A DNA stretch of 13,559 bases from Bacteroidales bacterium UBA6192 (lineage in GTDB: Bacteria; Bacteroidota; Bacteroidia; Bacteroidales; F082). The translations under genes were made by a program, and so were the position numbers. Positions 5,921 to 13,559 of this stretch are shown here, piece by piece. The notes under the pieces were generated by a model. That model ran no database searches. It saw only the letters and a program-made list of their open reading frames with translations, and was not told the origin of the DNA. The stretch covers positions 1 through 13,559 of the forward strand of contig DITE01000026.1 in the NCBI GenBank assembly GCA_002422725.1. Direction: 5' to 3'. Within the stretch, counting starts at the first letter, position 1, and every line of letters starts with the position of its first letter.

Positions 5921-7384
5921 GTGAATCCATTTACTTTTCTTATCATTTTTTTACTCTACACTATGGTTCTCTTTGGTGTTTCATTGATTACATCAAGAAA
6001 ATCAAGTAATAAAGCATATTTCCTTGGCAACAGGAAGTCACCCTGGTTTGTTGTTGCCTACGGAATGGTGGGAGCTTCGCTCTCAGGTGTTACTTTTATC
6101 TCAATCCCAGGCTGGGTTGGCACCTCATATTTCACCTACCTCATGGTTGTGTTTGGTTACCTTGCGGGTTATCTGGTAATAACTTTTGTTTTGTTGCCCT
6201 TGTATTATAATCTCAACCTTACTTCAATATACACATTCCTAAACAAGAGATTTGGAACCTATTCGCACAAATCCGGGGCTTTTTTCTTTATCGTATCAAG
6301 ACTTATCGGAGCATCGTTCAGGATGTTTTTAGTAATTAACGTCCTGCAACTTTTCATCTTCGATTTGTTAGGTGTACCATTCTGGATATCGGTGCTCATA
6401 TTTCTTGGCCTGATAACCCTCTATTCGTTCAAAGGAGGCATCAAGACAATTGTTTGGACTGATATGTTACAAACAACATTCATGCTTGTGGCGCTCGGGA
6501 TAACCATCATGATTATTTTGCAGCAGACTGGTTACTCACTAACCGAAATGATCGCTCTGACCAAAGAAAAAGGATTAACAAGGATTATTGAATCAGATTG
6601 GCGCCATGACAGGTTTTTTATAAAACAGTTTTTTAGCGGGATGTTTATTACAATTGTAATGACAGGGCTTGACCAGGATATGATGCAAAAAAACCTGAGT
6701 TGCAAAAGCTTAAAAGATGCCCAGAAGAACATGATAACACTAAGCATCATCCTGATACCGGTTAATCTCATTTTTTTATTCCTGGGCGCTACCTTGTTTG
6801 TTTATGCAGAACAGTTTCATATCAATATTCCTGCTTTAAGCGATGATTTATTTCCTTTGCTGGCACTCAAACATTTTGGTTTTGCAGCAGGAATCGTCTT
6901 TTTTATTGGACTCATTGCTGCTGCCTACTCCAGTGCTGACAGCGCCATTACTGCAATAACGACTTCTTTAAGTATTGATTTTTTTGGAATTGAAGATAAC
7001 AAAAATTTAACAGAAAACAAGCAAATCAAAATCAGGTACCTATTGCATTTTTTTGTTACTTCGCTGGTTTTTATAACAATCGTTCTTTTCAGATCAATCA
7101 ACGATCAGGCAGTCATAGCCAAGCTTTTTACCATTGCCGGATACACTTACGGTCCATTACTTGGTTTGTTTGCTTTTGGATTGTTCAACAAAGCCAAAAT
7201 ATATGACAGGTGGGTGCCTTTGGTGGTGATTCTTTCGCCAGTATTGTCCTATTTATTAAGCCTATACTCGGAATCATTGCTGTGGGGTTACAAATTTGGT
7301 TTTGAGCTTTTGATTGTCAATGGTTTAATAACCTATGCCGGACTTTTATTATTAATAAACAACACTAAAATTAAAAACAACTAA
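5921..7384 (+). CDS. Sodium:solute symporter family (SSS) transporter
   Basis: A 487-residue inner-membrane protein made almost entirely of hydrophobic helices, about 13 by eye, typical of the SSS family with the LeuT fold. The N-terminal half shows GNRKSPWFVVAYGMVGASLSGVTF, the usual TM1-TM2 sequence. AAAYSSADSAITAITTSLS (residues 334 onward; Ser337, Ser338) is the TM8-TM9 stretch whose serines help form the Na2 sodium site in characterised members. SFKGGIKTIVWTDMLQ is another conserved family loop. The substrate cannot be predicted: relatives carry sugars, sialic acid, proline or other solutes. The start is a GTG at 5921, because the upstream in-frame TAG at 5909-5911 excludes a longer protein and the next ATG would cut into TM1. 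It lies between gmhB (9-bp gap) and glnN (2-bp gap), so all are in one operon. Confidence 0.9.
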   Translation: MNPFTFLIIFLLYTMVLFGVSLITSRKSSNKAYFLGNRKSPWFVVAYGMVGASLSGVTFISIPGWVGTSYFTYLMVVFGYLAGYLVITFVLLPLYYNLNLTSIYTFLNKRFGTYSHKSGAFFFIVSRLIGASFRMFLVINVLQLFIFDLLGVPFWISVLIFLGLITLYSFKGGIKTIVWTDMLQTTFMLVALGITIMIILQQTGYSLTEMIALTKEKGLTRIIESDWRHDRFFIKQFFSGMFITIVMTGLDQDMMQKNLSCKSLKDAQKNMITLSIILIPVNLIFLFLGATLFVYAEQFHINIPALSDDLFPLLALKHFGFAAGIVFFIGLIAAAYSSADSAITAITTSLSIDFFGIEDNKNLTENKQIKIRYLLHFFVTSLVFITIVLFRSINDQAVIAKLFTIAGYTYGPLLGLFAFGLFNKAKIYDRWVPLVVILSPVLSYLLSLYSESLLWGYKFGFELLIVNGLITYAGLLLLINNTKIKNN

Positions 7385-7386
7385 AA

Positions 7387-9576
7387 ATGACCAACTTTCG
7401 ATTTAGAGCACTTTCTGAAACATTGAACCGACAGGTAACACAAGTTAACTATCCATCTGAGAAAATTTCAGATTATTACGGATCAATGGTGTTCAACGAC
7501 AAAACCATGCGCGAATATCTGACAAAGGAAGCCTATCAAAGCGTTCAGATGGCCATTAAAAAAGGGTCAAAAATTGAACGTAAGGTTGCTGACCAGGTTG
7601 CTTCGGCTATTAAAGCATGGGCAATGAGTAAGGGAGCCACTCACTACACACATTGGTTTCATCCTCTCACCGGGACAACTGCAGAAAAACATGATGCATT
7701 TATCAATCCGTCAGATGGCGGCAGGGCTATCGAGGAATTTCAAGGCAATGAGTTGATTCAACAGGAACCAGATGCTTCCTCATTTCCAAGTGGTGGAATC
7801 AGAAATACCTTCGAGGCTAGAGGTTACACAGCATGGGATCCGACTTCACCCGCATTTATTATGGAATATACACTGTGTATTCCAACAATATTTGTCTCCT
7901 ATACAGGTGAATCATTAGACTACAAAACACCTCTTTTAAAATCAGTTGACGCAATTGACAAGGCTGCGACCCAATTGTGCCAGCTATTTGATAAAAATGT
8001 CACCAAGGTTTACCCAACCCTCGGCTGGGAACAGGAATACTTTCTGGTTGATTCGGCTCTTTTCGCAGCCCGTCCTGACCTGGTACTTTCAGGCAGAACA
8101 GTTTTCGGACACTCATCAGCAAAAGATCAGCAGCTGCATGACCATTACTTCGGCACAATTCACAGTCGCGCCAGAGCATTTATGCGTGATCTTGAGATTG
8201 AAGCCCATAAACTTGGCATTCCAATTAAAACAAGGCATAATGAGGTTGCGCCAAGTCAGTTCGAATGTGCACCGGTTTACGAGGAGGTTAATGTTGCAGT
8301 GGACCATAACCAGTTATTGATGCACTTGCTCGACATGGTTTCACGCAAGCATTACTTTAAAGTATTGCTTCATGAAAAGCCATATGAAGGAATTAATGGA
8401 AGTGGAAAGCACAACAACTGGTCGCTGGCAACCAACACTGGGGTGAATTTGCTTTCACCCGGAAAAACACCTCAGGAAAACCTTCGGTTTACATCGGTTC
8501 TCGTAAGCATTCTCAAAGCCGTTTATACTTATGAGGAGCTTATGAGGGCAAGTATTGCTTCGGCCAGTAACGACCTGAGACTTGGAGGAAATGAAGCTCC
8601 ACCTGCTATTATCTCAGCATTTATTGGTGCACAGCTTACAAAAGCACTTGATGAGTTTGAAAGCTTGCCAAGTCATAAAGATCTAAATAATAACAATAGC
8701 AGTAGCAAGCATATCAGTATTCCAAAAATACCGGAAATCCTGCTTGATAACACCGATAGAAACCGAACATCACCCTTTGCTTTTACGGGTAATAAATTTG
8801 AATTCAGGGCTGTAGGTTCGCTTGCAAATTCAGCTAAACCTATGTTTGTTTTGAATACCATTGTTGCTGAGATGCTTACCCAATTTTATGCTGAAGTGAA
8901 TCTGCTCATGGATAAGAAAATGAAACAAGATGACGCCATTTTTGAAGTGATTAAAAAATTCATTGCAGAATCAAAATCAATCAGGTTCGAAGGAAATAGT
9001 TATAGCGATGAATGGAAAGTGGAGGCCAAAAAACGTGGGCTATCAAATCATGCCAACACAGTGGAGGCAATCAAAGCATTCATCTCTCCCAAATCGATCG
9101 AATTGTTCGAAAAACATCAGGTCCTTACAAAACGCGAACTTGTTGCACGCTATGAAATAAAACTAGATAAATATGTGCGCAAACTCCAGATCGAAGCCAG
9201 ATTAATTGGTGATCTGTCAGTTAATCACATTATTCCAACGGCCATCCGTTATCAGAATACCTTAATTAAGAATGCCCAGGGTTTAAAAGAAGTGTTGGAT
9301 AGTAAATCTTTTATCAAACTGAGTCGCAATCAAATGCAAACTATCAAGGAAATATCCGAACATATCTCTGAGGTTAAACAATTGGTAGAAGAAATGATTG
9401 CAGAACGCAAAATTGCCAACAGACTCGAAAATGAGGAAGAAAAGGCTAAAGCATATTGCTATAAAGTAAAGCCTTACTTTGATCGAATCAGGGAGCATGT
9501 TGATAAACTTGAGATGCTGGTAGACGATATGGAATGGCCTCTGCCAAAATATCGGGAATTGCTGTTTATCAAATAA
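7387..9576 (+). CDS. glnN: Type III glutamine synthetase
   Basis: GlnN makes glutamine from glutamate, ammonia and ATP, the main entry of ammonium into metabolism. The 729-residue length identifies the large type III enzyme (a dodecamer of about 80 kDa subunits in Bacteroides), not GSI or GSII. The N-terminal GSIII domain contains HWFHPLTGTTAEKHDAF and SSFPSGGIRNTFEARGYTAWD. Catalytic-domain motifs follow: GWEQEYF (213-219) with the metal-binding glutamates, NGSGKHNNWS (337 onward), and NRTSPFAF with NKFEFRAVGS for ATP and glutamate binding. The C-terminal approximately 150 residues are helical and end in MEWPLPKYRELLF, typical of the family. The ATG lies 2 bp after the symporter stop with no Shine-Dalgarno sequence. 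A strong terminator follows the gene. Placement behind heptose genes is unexpected and may be only local operon packing. Confidence 0.96.
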   Translation: MTNFRFRALSETLNRQVTQVNYPSEKISDYYGSMVFNDKTMREYLTKEAYQSVQMAIKKGSKIERKVADQVASAIKAWAMSKGATHYTHWFHPLTGTTAEKHDAFINPSDGGRAIEEFQGNELIQQEPDASSFPSGGIRNTFEARGYTAWDPTSPAFIMEYTLCIPTIFVSYTGESLDYKTPLLKSVDAIDKAATQLCQLFDKNVTKVYPTLGWEQEYFLVDSALFAARPDLVLSGRTVFGHSSAKDQQLHDHYFGTIHSRARAFMRDLEIEAHKLGIPIKTRHNEVAPSQFECAPVYEEVNVAVDHNQLLMHLLDMVSRKHYFKVLLHEKPYEGINGSGKHNNWSLATNTGVNLLSPGKTPQENLRFTSVLVSILKAVYTYEELMRASIASASNDLRLGGNEAPPAIISAFIGAQLTKALDEFESLPSHKDLNNNNSSSKHISIPKIPEILLDNTDRNRTSPFAFTGNKFEFRAVGSLANSAKPMFVLNTIVAEMLTQFYAEVNLLMDKKMKQDDAIFEVIKKFIAESKSIRFEGNSYSDEWKVEAKKRGLSNHANTVEAIKAFISPKSIELFEKHQVLTKRELVARYEIKLDKYVRKLQIEARLIGDLSVNHIIPTAIRYQNTLIKNAQGLKEVLDSKSFIKLSRNQMQTIKEISEHISEVKQLVEEMIAERKIANRLENEEEKAKAYCYKVKPYFDRIREHVDKLEMLVDDMEWPLPKYRELLFIK

Positions 9577-9596
9577 TAACAGTGAGAAATCATGAG

Positions 9597-9625
9597 AAAG
9601 GGGTGCACTCAGCATCCCTTTTTTT
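9597..9625 (+). terminator. Rho-independent terminator after glnN
   Basis: AAAGGGGTGC (9597-9606) pairs with GCATCCCTTT (9612-9621), a 10-bp stem with one G-U pair and a 5-base loop ACTCA. A run of seven T (9619-9625) overlaps and follows the 3' arm. It lies 20 bp beyond the glnN stop and marks the end of the gmhA operon. Confidence 0.85.
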
Positions 9626-9693
9626 ATTCATAACAAAATCTGAAAGCGTAATTTATGCTATTTTTACATTTCATTAACCAATCCCTCAAACCT

Positions 9694-10854
9694 ATGAGAA
9701 GGAGCCTGATTCGCATAACATTGTCCTTATTTATTGTATTTATATTTATTATCAATGGATTAGCACAGATAATTGTTTCTCCGGCAAATGTTCCCAAAGC
9801 ATCAGAAGCACCTGGTTTTTACTATGCCTTGCCACGAAACTATGTGAAAATTGATTTCATTCTTGAAAAAAATCAACGATATAAAGGTCCATATGCTGAT
9901 TTCGCTTCGAAAATACTCGGCATTGATAATGTTGTCAACCAGGATGAAACAATATATTCGATATTGGATGTGATTATTACCAAACAAACAGAACCTGATC
10001 CGACAGCATGGTTCTTTGTTGAGTTTGATGAGAAAGCTTCAAAAGATTCTAAGTCGCTAATATTTAATTTATTACCCGATGGAATCATCCTTTCAGCTGA
10101 TGATACCGATAAAAATACTCCAACCGAAAGCCTGTCCATTGAAAAGATACTGGTGAATGCGCCCAACGAAAAGAAATTTCATTATTACGCAGAAAGAAAT
10201 TTATATCAACGGGTTGATACATTAATCCGAACCATTACCATCGACACAACAAAGATTAACAGAAATGTGCTGCAAAGTTCCTGGGTGGATCGTAACCCAG
10301 AGCAAAAAGCAAAAGCCGCAGCTGACATGATTCATAAACTTAGAGATAATCGGTTTAATCTGATTAGTGGGTATCAGGAGATTAACTATGGCCCGAGCAT
10401 AGTATTCATGAATGATGAATTGTTGAAACTTGAAAATGAATACCTTAGTCTATTTATCGGAAAAGAGGTAAGAACCATCGAAGAGCAGTCTTTTACATTT
10501 TTACCTGAAACAGGTAAAACGGGGAATCTGCCCTTTGCCAAACTTAACGATAATCTGGGAATTGTTGATATCAATGGAAAAGGGGAGATGATTCAAATAA
10601 AAGTTGAGCCTTCAGGTTCAACTCAGATAGTAAGCAGTGCAAATAAATCAACTGGTCAGGGACGAATTACCAATAGTCTTTACTATCGGATATCTGAAAA
10701 CACTGAAATCAGCATTATTATAAAAAATAAGGTAATGGCTATGGAACGAATGCTGGTAAGTCAGCTTGGGCCAATTGGTATCGCACCCATTAATAAAACC
10801 AGATTGGTATACGATGCTGAGTCCGGTAGCCTGAAAACCATCAAGCGGGAATAA
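9694..10854 (+). CDS. DUF4831 family secreted protein
   Basis: From the ATG at 9694 this is a 386-residue protein that starts with a good Sec signal peptide: RRS, a hydrophobic core (LSLFIVFIFII) and a likely cleavage site after NGLA, near residue 24. There is no lipobox cysteine, so it is predicted to be periplasmic or outer-membrane associated rather than a lipoprotein. The mature part begins with PGFYYALPRNYVKIDFILEK and KGPYADFASKILGI, which I recognise as the DUF4831 pattern, a Bacteroidota family of unknown function. A longer start at 9655 would put 13 residues ahead of the signal peptide and is less likely. Weak -7-like sequences (for example TACATTTC at 9665-9672) lie upstream and the gene follows a terminator, so it probably has its own promoter. 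Its stop codon is 1 bp from the kdsA stop. Confidence 0.82.
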   Translation: MRRSLIRITLSLFIVFIFIINGLAQIIVSPANVPKASEAPGFYYALPRNYVKIDFILEKNQRYKGPYADFASKILGIDNVVNQDETIYSILDVIITKQTEPDPTAWFFVEFDEKASKDSKSLIFNLLPDGIILSADDTDKNTPTESLSIEKILVNAPNEKKFHYYAERNLYQRVDTLIRTITIDTTKINRNVLQSSWVDRNPEQKAKAAADMIHKLRDNRFNLISGYQEINYGPSIVFMNDELLKLENEYLSLFIGKEVRTIEEQSFTFLPETGKTGNLPFAKLNDNLGIVDINGKGEMIQIKVEPSGSTQIVSSANKSTGQGRITNSLYYRISENTEISIIIKNKVMAMERMLVSQLGPIGIAPINKTRLVYDAESGSLKTIKRE

Positions 10855-10855
10855 G

Positions 10856-11668
10856 TCAGACTATTGCCTCACGCACACGGACAAGTTTAAGGAGCAACTC
10901 CTCCAACAGATTAAGGGGAAGCATGTTTGCCCCATCCGACAGAGCTTTGGCCGGCTCCGGGTGTGTTTCCAGAAAAATTCCATCAGCTCCGGAAGCAATA
11001 GCAGCTTTACTGATCAGACTAATCATGTGTGGCTGGCCGCCGGTTACTCCGGAATCCTGGTTCGGTTGCTGCAATGAATGCGTAACATCCACAACAACAG
11101 GCACCCCAATATTTTTCATGTCCCAGATATTTCTGAAATCAACAACCAAATCCTGGTAACCATACATATTCCCTCTGTCAGTTAAAAAAACTTTGTCATT
11201 TCCTGATTGCAATACCTTTTCAACAGCATACTGCATAGACTTTCCTGACAAAAACTGTCCCTTTTTAATGTTCACAACCTTGCCCGTCTTTGCTGCAGCA
11301 ATTAAAAGTTCAGTTTGTCTGCACAAGAATGCAGGGATTTGCAACACATCTACAAATTCTGCTGCCATTGCGGCTTCTTCAGCTGTATGAATGTCGGTGA
11401 CAATGGGAACATTGAACCTTTCCGACACTTGCTTCAGAATTTTAAGGGCCTTTAAATCACCAATACCCGAAAATGAATCAATCCTCGATCGGTTCGCCTT
11501 CTTATAAGAAGCCTTAAAAATCAAGGGGATATCAAGTTGACTTGTAATCCGCACCAGCTCTTCAGCAATCTGGAATGGCATTTCTTCATTCTCAACAACA
11601 CATGGGCCTGCCATGAGGAAAAACCTGTCATGACGCATCTGAGATAAAAATGAGATATGTTTTATCAT
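10856..11668 (-). CDS. kdsA: 3-deoxy-8-phosphooctulonate synthase
   Basis: KdsA condenses phosphoenolpyruvate with D-arabinose 5-phosphate to make Kdo 8-phosphate, the committed step of Kdo synthesis for the lipopolysaccharide inner core. The 270-residue TIM-barrel length is normal. Conserved blocks include AGPCVVEN (20-27), FKASYKKANRSR (51-62), TDIHT (91-95), LQIPAFLCRQTELL (109-122), KKGQFLSG (135-142) and GGQPHMI (210-216). Cys23, His197, Glu234 and Asp245 correspond to the metal ligands of the Aquifex type enzyme; E. coli KdsA has Asn in place of the cysteine. This is therefore predicted to be the metal-dependent class. The ATG at 11666-11668 overlaps the TGA of the upstream TIP30-like gene (ATGA), so they are coupled. 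No space for a terminator remains before the convergent DUF4831 gene. Confidence 0.96.
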   Translation of the reverse strand: MIKHISFLSQMRHDRFFLMAGPCVVENEEMPFQIAEELVRITSQLDIPLIFKASYKKANRSRIDSFSGIGDLKALKILKQVSERFNVPIVTDIHTAEEAAMAAEFVDVLQIPAFLCRQTELLIAAAKTGKVVNIKKGQFLSGKSMQYAVEKVLQSGNDKVFLTDRGNMYGYQDLVVDFRNIWDMKNIGVPVVVDVTHSLQQPNQDSGVTGGQPHMISLISKAAIASGADGIFLETHPEPAKALSDGANMLPLNLLEELLLKLVRVREAIV

Positions 11669-12351
11669 GGATATAAAGATTTTGTTGGGATTAAAAAACC
11701 TGTTGCAATATCGAAAATCTGATCTGACTCAACAATTTCGAGTCCAAAGTTTTCCTTACTCATCGCACACATACACTTTGCAATCATTTCGGCATCAATA
11801 GGCCTGTACTTCCTAAAACGACCAATAAACATCCATTGAAAAGATTTCATAAAATACCCGGCAAAGGACTCAGCAAGCCTGATCTCATTGCGTTTTCCAC
11901 GAATCAGACTTGGCCGGAGAAGAATTTTTTCAGGAATATCAGAAGCCAATACCAAACGTTCCATCTCACCCTTGGTTCTCAGGTAAAAATTGGATGAAAA
12001 AGGATGCGCATTAATTGACGAAATGACAAAGAACTTGCGAACTTTGTTTCTTTCAGCAATGCGCGACAGCTCAACCACATACTCAAGATCAACCTGCCTG
12101 AAATGCTCCTTTGAACCTGCTTTCTTCAAGGTTGTTCCCAGGCAACAAAACATCACTTCAGCTTCAAACAAGTGGCTGTAGGCAAATAAGCGGTTGAAAT
12201 CAACAACGATTTCACGGTACCCATTGCTATTCTCTCGCTGACTCTTTCTAACCACATTAACAATCTCATCAAACAGTTTTGATTCTGCCAAAAGCTTCAG
12301 TAGCTTGCTTCCGACAAGACCTGATGAACCGAAAAGTAATGCCCTTTTCAT
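11665..12351 (-). CDS. NAD(P)-binding atypical SDR, TIP30/HTATIP2-like
   Basis: A 228-residue protein with an N-terminal Rossmann motif GSSGLVG (residues 8-14), then CLGTTLKKAGS (70-80), VISSINAHP (109-117) and a YLRTKGEME segment with Tyr123 and Lys127 in the YxxxK pattern. This combination, with the short length and LRPSLIRG later in the chain, matches bacterial relatives of the TIP30/HTATIP2 atypical short-chain dehydrogenases. The substrate of the bacterial proteins is generally unknown, and some lack proven redox activity. The gene is joined to both neighbours by 4-bp ATGA overlaps (12348-12351 with the EamA gene, 11665-11668 with kdsA), so it is translated from the same operon as kdsA. 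A link to Kdo or lipopolysaccharide synthesis is possible but rests only on position. Confidence 0.82.
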   Translation of the reverse strand: MKRALLFGSSGLVGSKLLKLLAESKLFDEIVNVVRKSQRENSNGYREIVVDFNRLFAYSHLFEAEVMFCCLGTTLKKAGSKEHFRQVDLEYVVELSRIAERNKVRKFFVISSINAHPFSSNFYLRTKGEMERLVLASDIPEKILLRPSLIRGKRNEIRLAESFAGYFMKSFQWMFIGRFRKYRPIDAEMIAKCMCAMSKENFGLEIVESDQIFDIATGFLIPTKSLYP

Positions 12352-13253
12352 ATTTTTTTCATTACAAAACCTGGTGTCCGCGAAACCAGATAAACTCCGG
12401 CAAATATAAGTAAAGCTGATATCAGGTGCATAAACCTTAGCTTATCCTGATTTAAGGATAGGGCAACTAATGTAGCAAAAAAGGGTTGTGTGTAAATAAA
12501 GGCACTATTTGCAGTCGGGCTGATACGGGAAAGGGAATAATTGTTCAGAAAATATGCCAGTATTGTTGTAAAAACTATTACATATCCTATTGATAACCAT
12601 ATGTTTAATGGTATCATCGACCATTCTTCTGTCATGACAAGCTGAAATGTATAGGGTATGATATACATTGCGCCGAAGAAAAACAGCCAGCGAACAATTG
12701 TTAATGGCTTGTAATGCAGGAATAATGGCTTAATCATAATCAGGTATAAGGAATATGAAGTAGCATTCCCAAAAATCAACAGATTGCCAGCAAATGTGTT
12801 GGAACTAAATCGAACTACACCTTGGTTTAAAATCAGATAAGCTGCGCCGGAAAATCCGAGTATAACACCAATAACCTTAATCCGGGTAAGTGGTTCATGC
12901 AAAACAAATGAAGAAAGGACAATCACTATGATGGGTACTCCAACCATAATAATGCTTGCATTGATCGGACTTGTCAGATTCAATCCTTCAAAGAAAAGCA
13001 TTTGGTTAAGCGCTATACCAAAAAATGCGGCTATGGCTATACGCAAAAGATGCCTCTTTTCAACTTTTTCGGAAGACTTGGTTAAATAAAAAAAGAGGTT
13101 AAAGACCAATGCAGCGCCAATAACCCGTAAAAAGATAATAGAACCAGGTTGCAAATAATCAGGCATAATGCCCTTGGCAACGACATAGTTTAACCCATAA
13201 ATAAGGTTTGCGGAAAAAGCCGCCAACAATGCAGGAGGATGATTTTTTATCAA
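12348..13253 (-). CDS. EamA/DMT family transporter
   Basis: A 301-residue membrane protein with about ten hydrophobic helices arranged as two EamA repeats, the usual form of the drug/metabolite transporter superfamily. The first repeat starts with ANLIYGLNYVVAKGIMP and contains LNQMLFFEGLNLTSPINASIIM; the second includes YSLYLIMIKPLF and SRISPTANSAFIYTQPFFATL, the conserved end of EamA proteins. Substrates of this family range from amino acids to nucleotide sugars and cannot be predicted. The start is a TTG at 13251-13253, because an in-frame TGA lies directly upstream and the next ATG is inside the first helix; TTG starts are uncommon in this group, so it carries some doubt. The DUF3127 stop lies 10 bp upstream and the TIP30-like gene overlaps its end. 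Confidence 0.88.
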   Translation of the reverse strand: MIKNHPPALLAAFSANLIYGLNYVVAKGIMPDYLQPGSIIFLRVIGAALVFNLFFYLTKSSEKVEKRHLLRIAIAAFFGIALNQMLFFEGLNLTSPINASIIMVGVPIIVIVLSSFVLHEPLTRIKVIGVILGFSGAAYLILNQGVVRFSSNTFAGNLLIFGNATSYSLYLIMIKPLFLHYKPLTIVRWLFFFGAMYIIPYTFQLVMTEEWSMIPLNIWLSIGYVIVFTTILAYFLNNYSLSRISPTANSAFIYTQPFFATLVALSLNQDKLRFMHLISALLIFAGVYLVSRTPGFVMKKI

Positions 13254-13263
13254 TCAAAATGGA

Positions 13264-13559
13264 TTAAAAGGGCAGATCATCCTCACTGGGAAGGCCGTCA
13301 AAAGAAGTTTCGTCAATCAGTGGGGCAGGGGCTTGATTTGTTGATTCAGTCATTGAAGGTGCACCAGCCCGTTCGATACGCCATGCTTTAACATCTGTGT
13401 ACCAACGTCCATTGAACTCCCTTGATTCAATGTTAATACCCATTTTTAACTTTTCGCCCAAAGGAAATGCCTTTACTGCTGAAGCCTTATCACCCCAACA
13501 GGCCACGCAGATTCGTTTAGGATATTGCTCTTCTGTTTCAAGAATTGCTTCCTGCTTAA
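13264..13559 (-). CDS. DUF3127 protein, 5' end outside window
   Basis: On the minus strand the frame is open from the window edge to the stop at 13264-13266, so the N-terminus is missing; about 97 residues are visible. They include KQEAILETEEQYPKRIC, CWGDKA and NIESREFNGRWYTDVKAW, the conserved core of DUF3127, a small Bacteroidota family. Its beta-rich sequence is reminiscent of an OB fold; that fold assignment is inference. A GTG at 13504-13506 could look like a start but falls inside the conserved domain. After the domain comes a flexible Pro/Ala/Ser/Thr-rich linker and the ending SEDDLPF, which closely resembles the acidic C-terminal tip of single-stranded DNA-binding protein. It is the first visible gene of the operon leading to kdsA. 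Confidence 0.85.
   Translation of the reverse strand, partial: KQEAILETEEQYPKRICVACWGDKASAVKAFPLGEKLKMGINIESREFNGRWYTDVKAWRIERAGAPSMTESTNQAPAPLIDETSFDGLPSEDDLPF

Noticed and set aside
7946..8320. A 124-codon plus-strand frame, with an opposite-strand frame at 8116-8307
   Set aside because: Both are inside glnN, whose own frame carries every conserved GSIII motif here; the alternative translations look random.
9283..9615. A 110-codon minus-strand frame across the end of glnN
   Set aside because: It would run through the strong terminator hairpin and opposes a conserved coding frame; the hydrophobic translation is a by-product of the helical glnN C-terminus.
9873..10166. A 97-codon minus-strand frame inside the DUF4831 gene
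   Set aside because: The plus-strand frame has a signal peptide and family pattern; the opposite frame has neither.
10923..11390. Plus-strand frames opposite kdsA
   Set aside because: The minus-strand frame is an unmistakable KdsA with all active-site residues.

Overview
The window looks like a chromosomal segment of a Bacteroidota bacterium, probably class Bacteroidia. The evidence is moderate to low GC, almost no Shine-Dalgarno sequences before the starts, several matches to the Bacteroidota promoter pattern (TTTG, then TAnnTTTG), and families typical of that phylum: type III glutamine synthetase, DUF4831 and DUF3127. The genus cannot be read from the sequence. No tRNA, rRNA, CRISPR array, insertion sequence or phage gene was seen.

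Layout. Positions 1-1476 (+) are the end of an envelope-sugar cluster: the membrane tail of a family 2 glycosyltransferase, then a nucleotide-sugar epimerase/dehydratase. Positions 1479-2145 (-) hold a small XRE regulator and a four-helix membrane protein that overlap and share one promoter, which contains a 30-bp inverted repeat. A family 4 glycosyltransferase (2281-3552, +) is transcribed divergently from that pair. Two unrelated minus-strand genes follow: an ExoX-C-like domain with a very acidic tail, and a DUF486 membrane protein. A 367-bp AT-rich gap precedes a tightly packed plus-strand operon (4770-9576): gmhA, a gmhB-like HAD phosphatase, a sodium:solute symporter and glnN. It ends at a clear hairpin terminator. 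A secreted DUF4831 protein follows (9694-10854, +). It converges, stop codon against stop codon, on a minus-strand operon running from the right edge: DUF3127, an EamA transporter, a TIP30-like NAD(P)-binding protein and kdsA, the last three joined by ATGA overlaps.

How the genes fit together. Two glycosyltransferases, an epimerase, gmhA/gmhB (heptose precursors) and kdsA (Kdo-8-phosphate) point to lipopolysaccharide core or surface glycan synthesis. The heptose kinase and nucleotidyltransferase and the later Kdo enzymes are not in the window, so they must lie elsewhere. The symporter and glutamine synthetase share the heptose operon by position, with no obvious biochemical reason.

No dramatic new system is evident. 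The points most worth a second look are the inverted repeat in the XRE/membrane-gene promoter, the SSB-like C-terminal tip of the DUF3127 protein, the acidic tail on the ExoX-C-like protein, and the heptose/symporter/glutamine synthetase operon.
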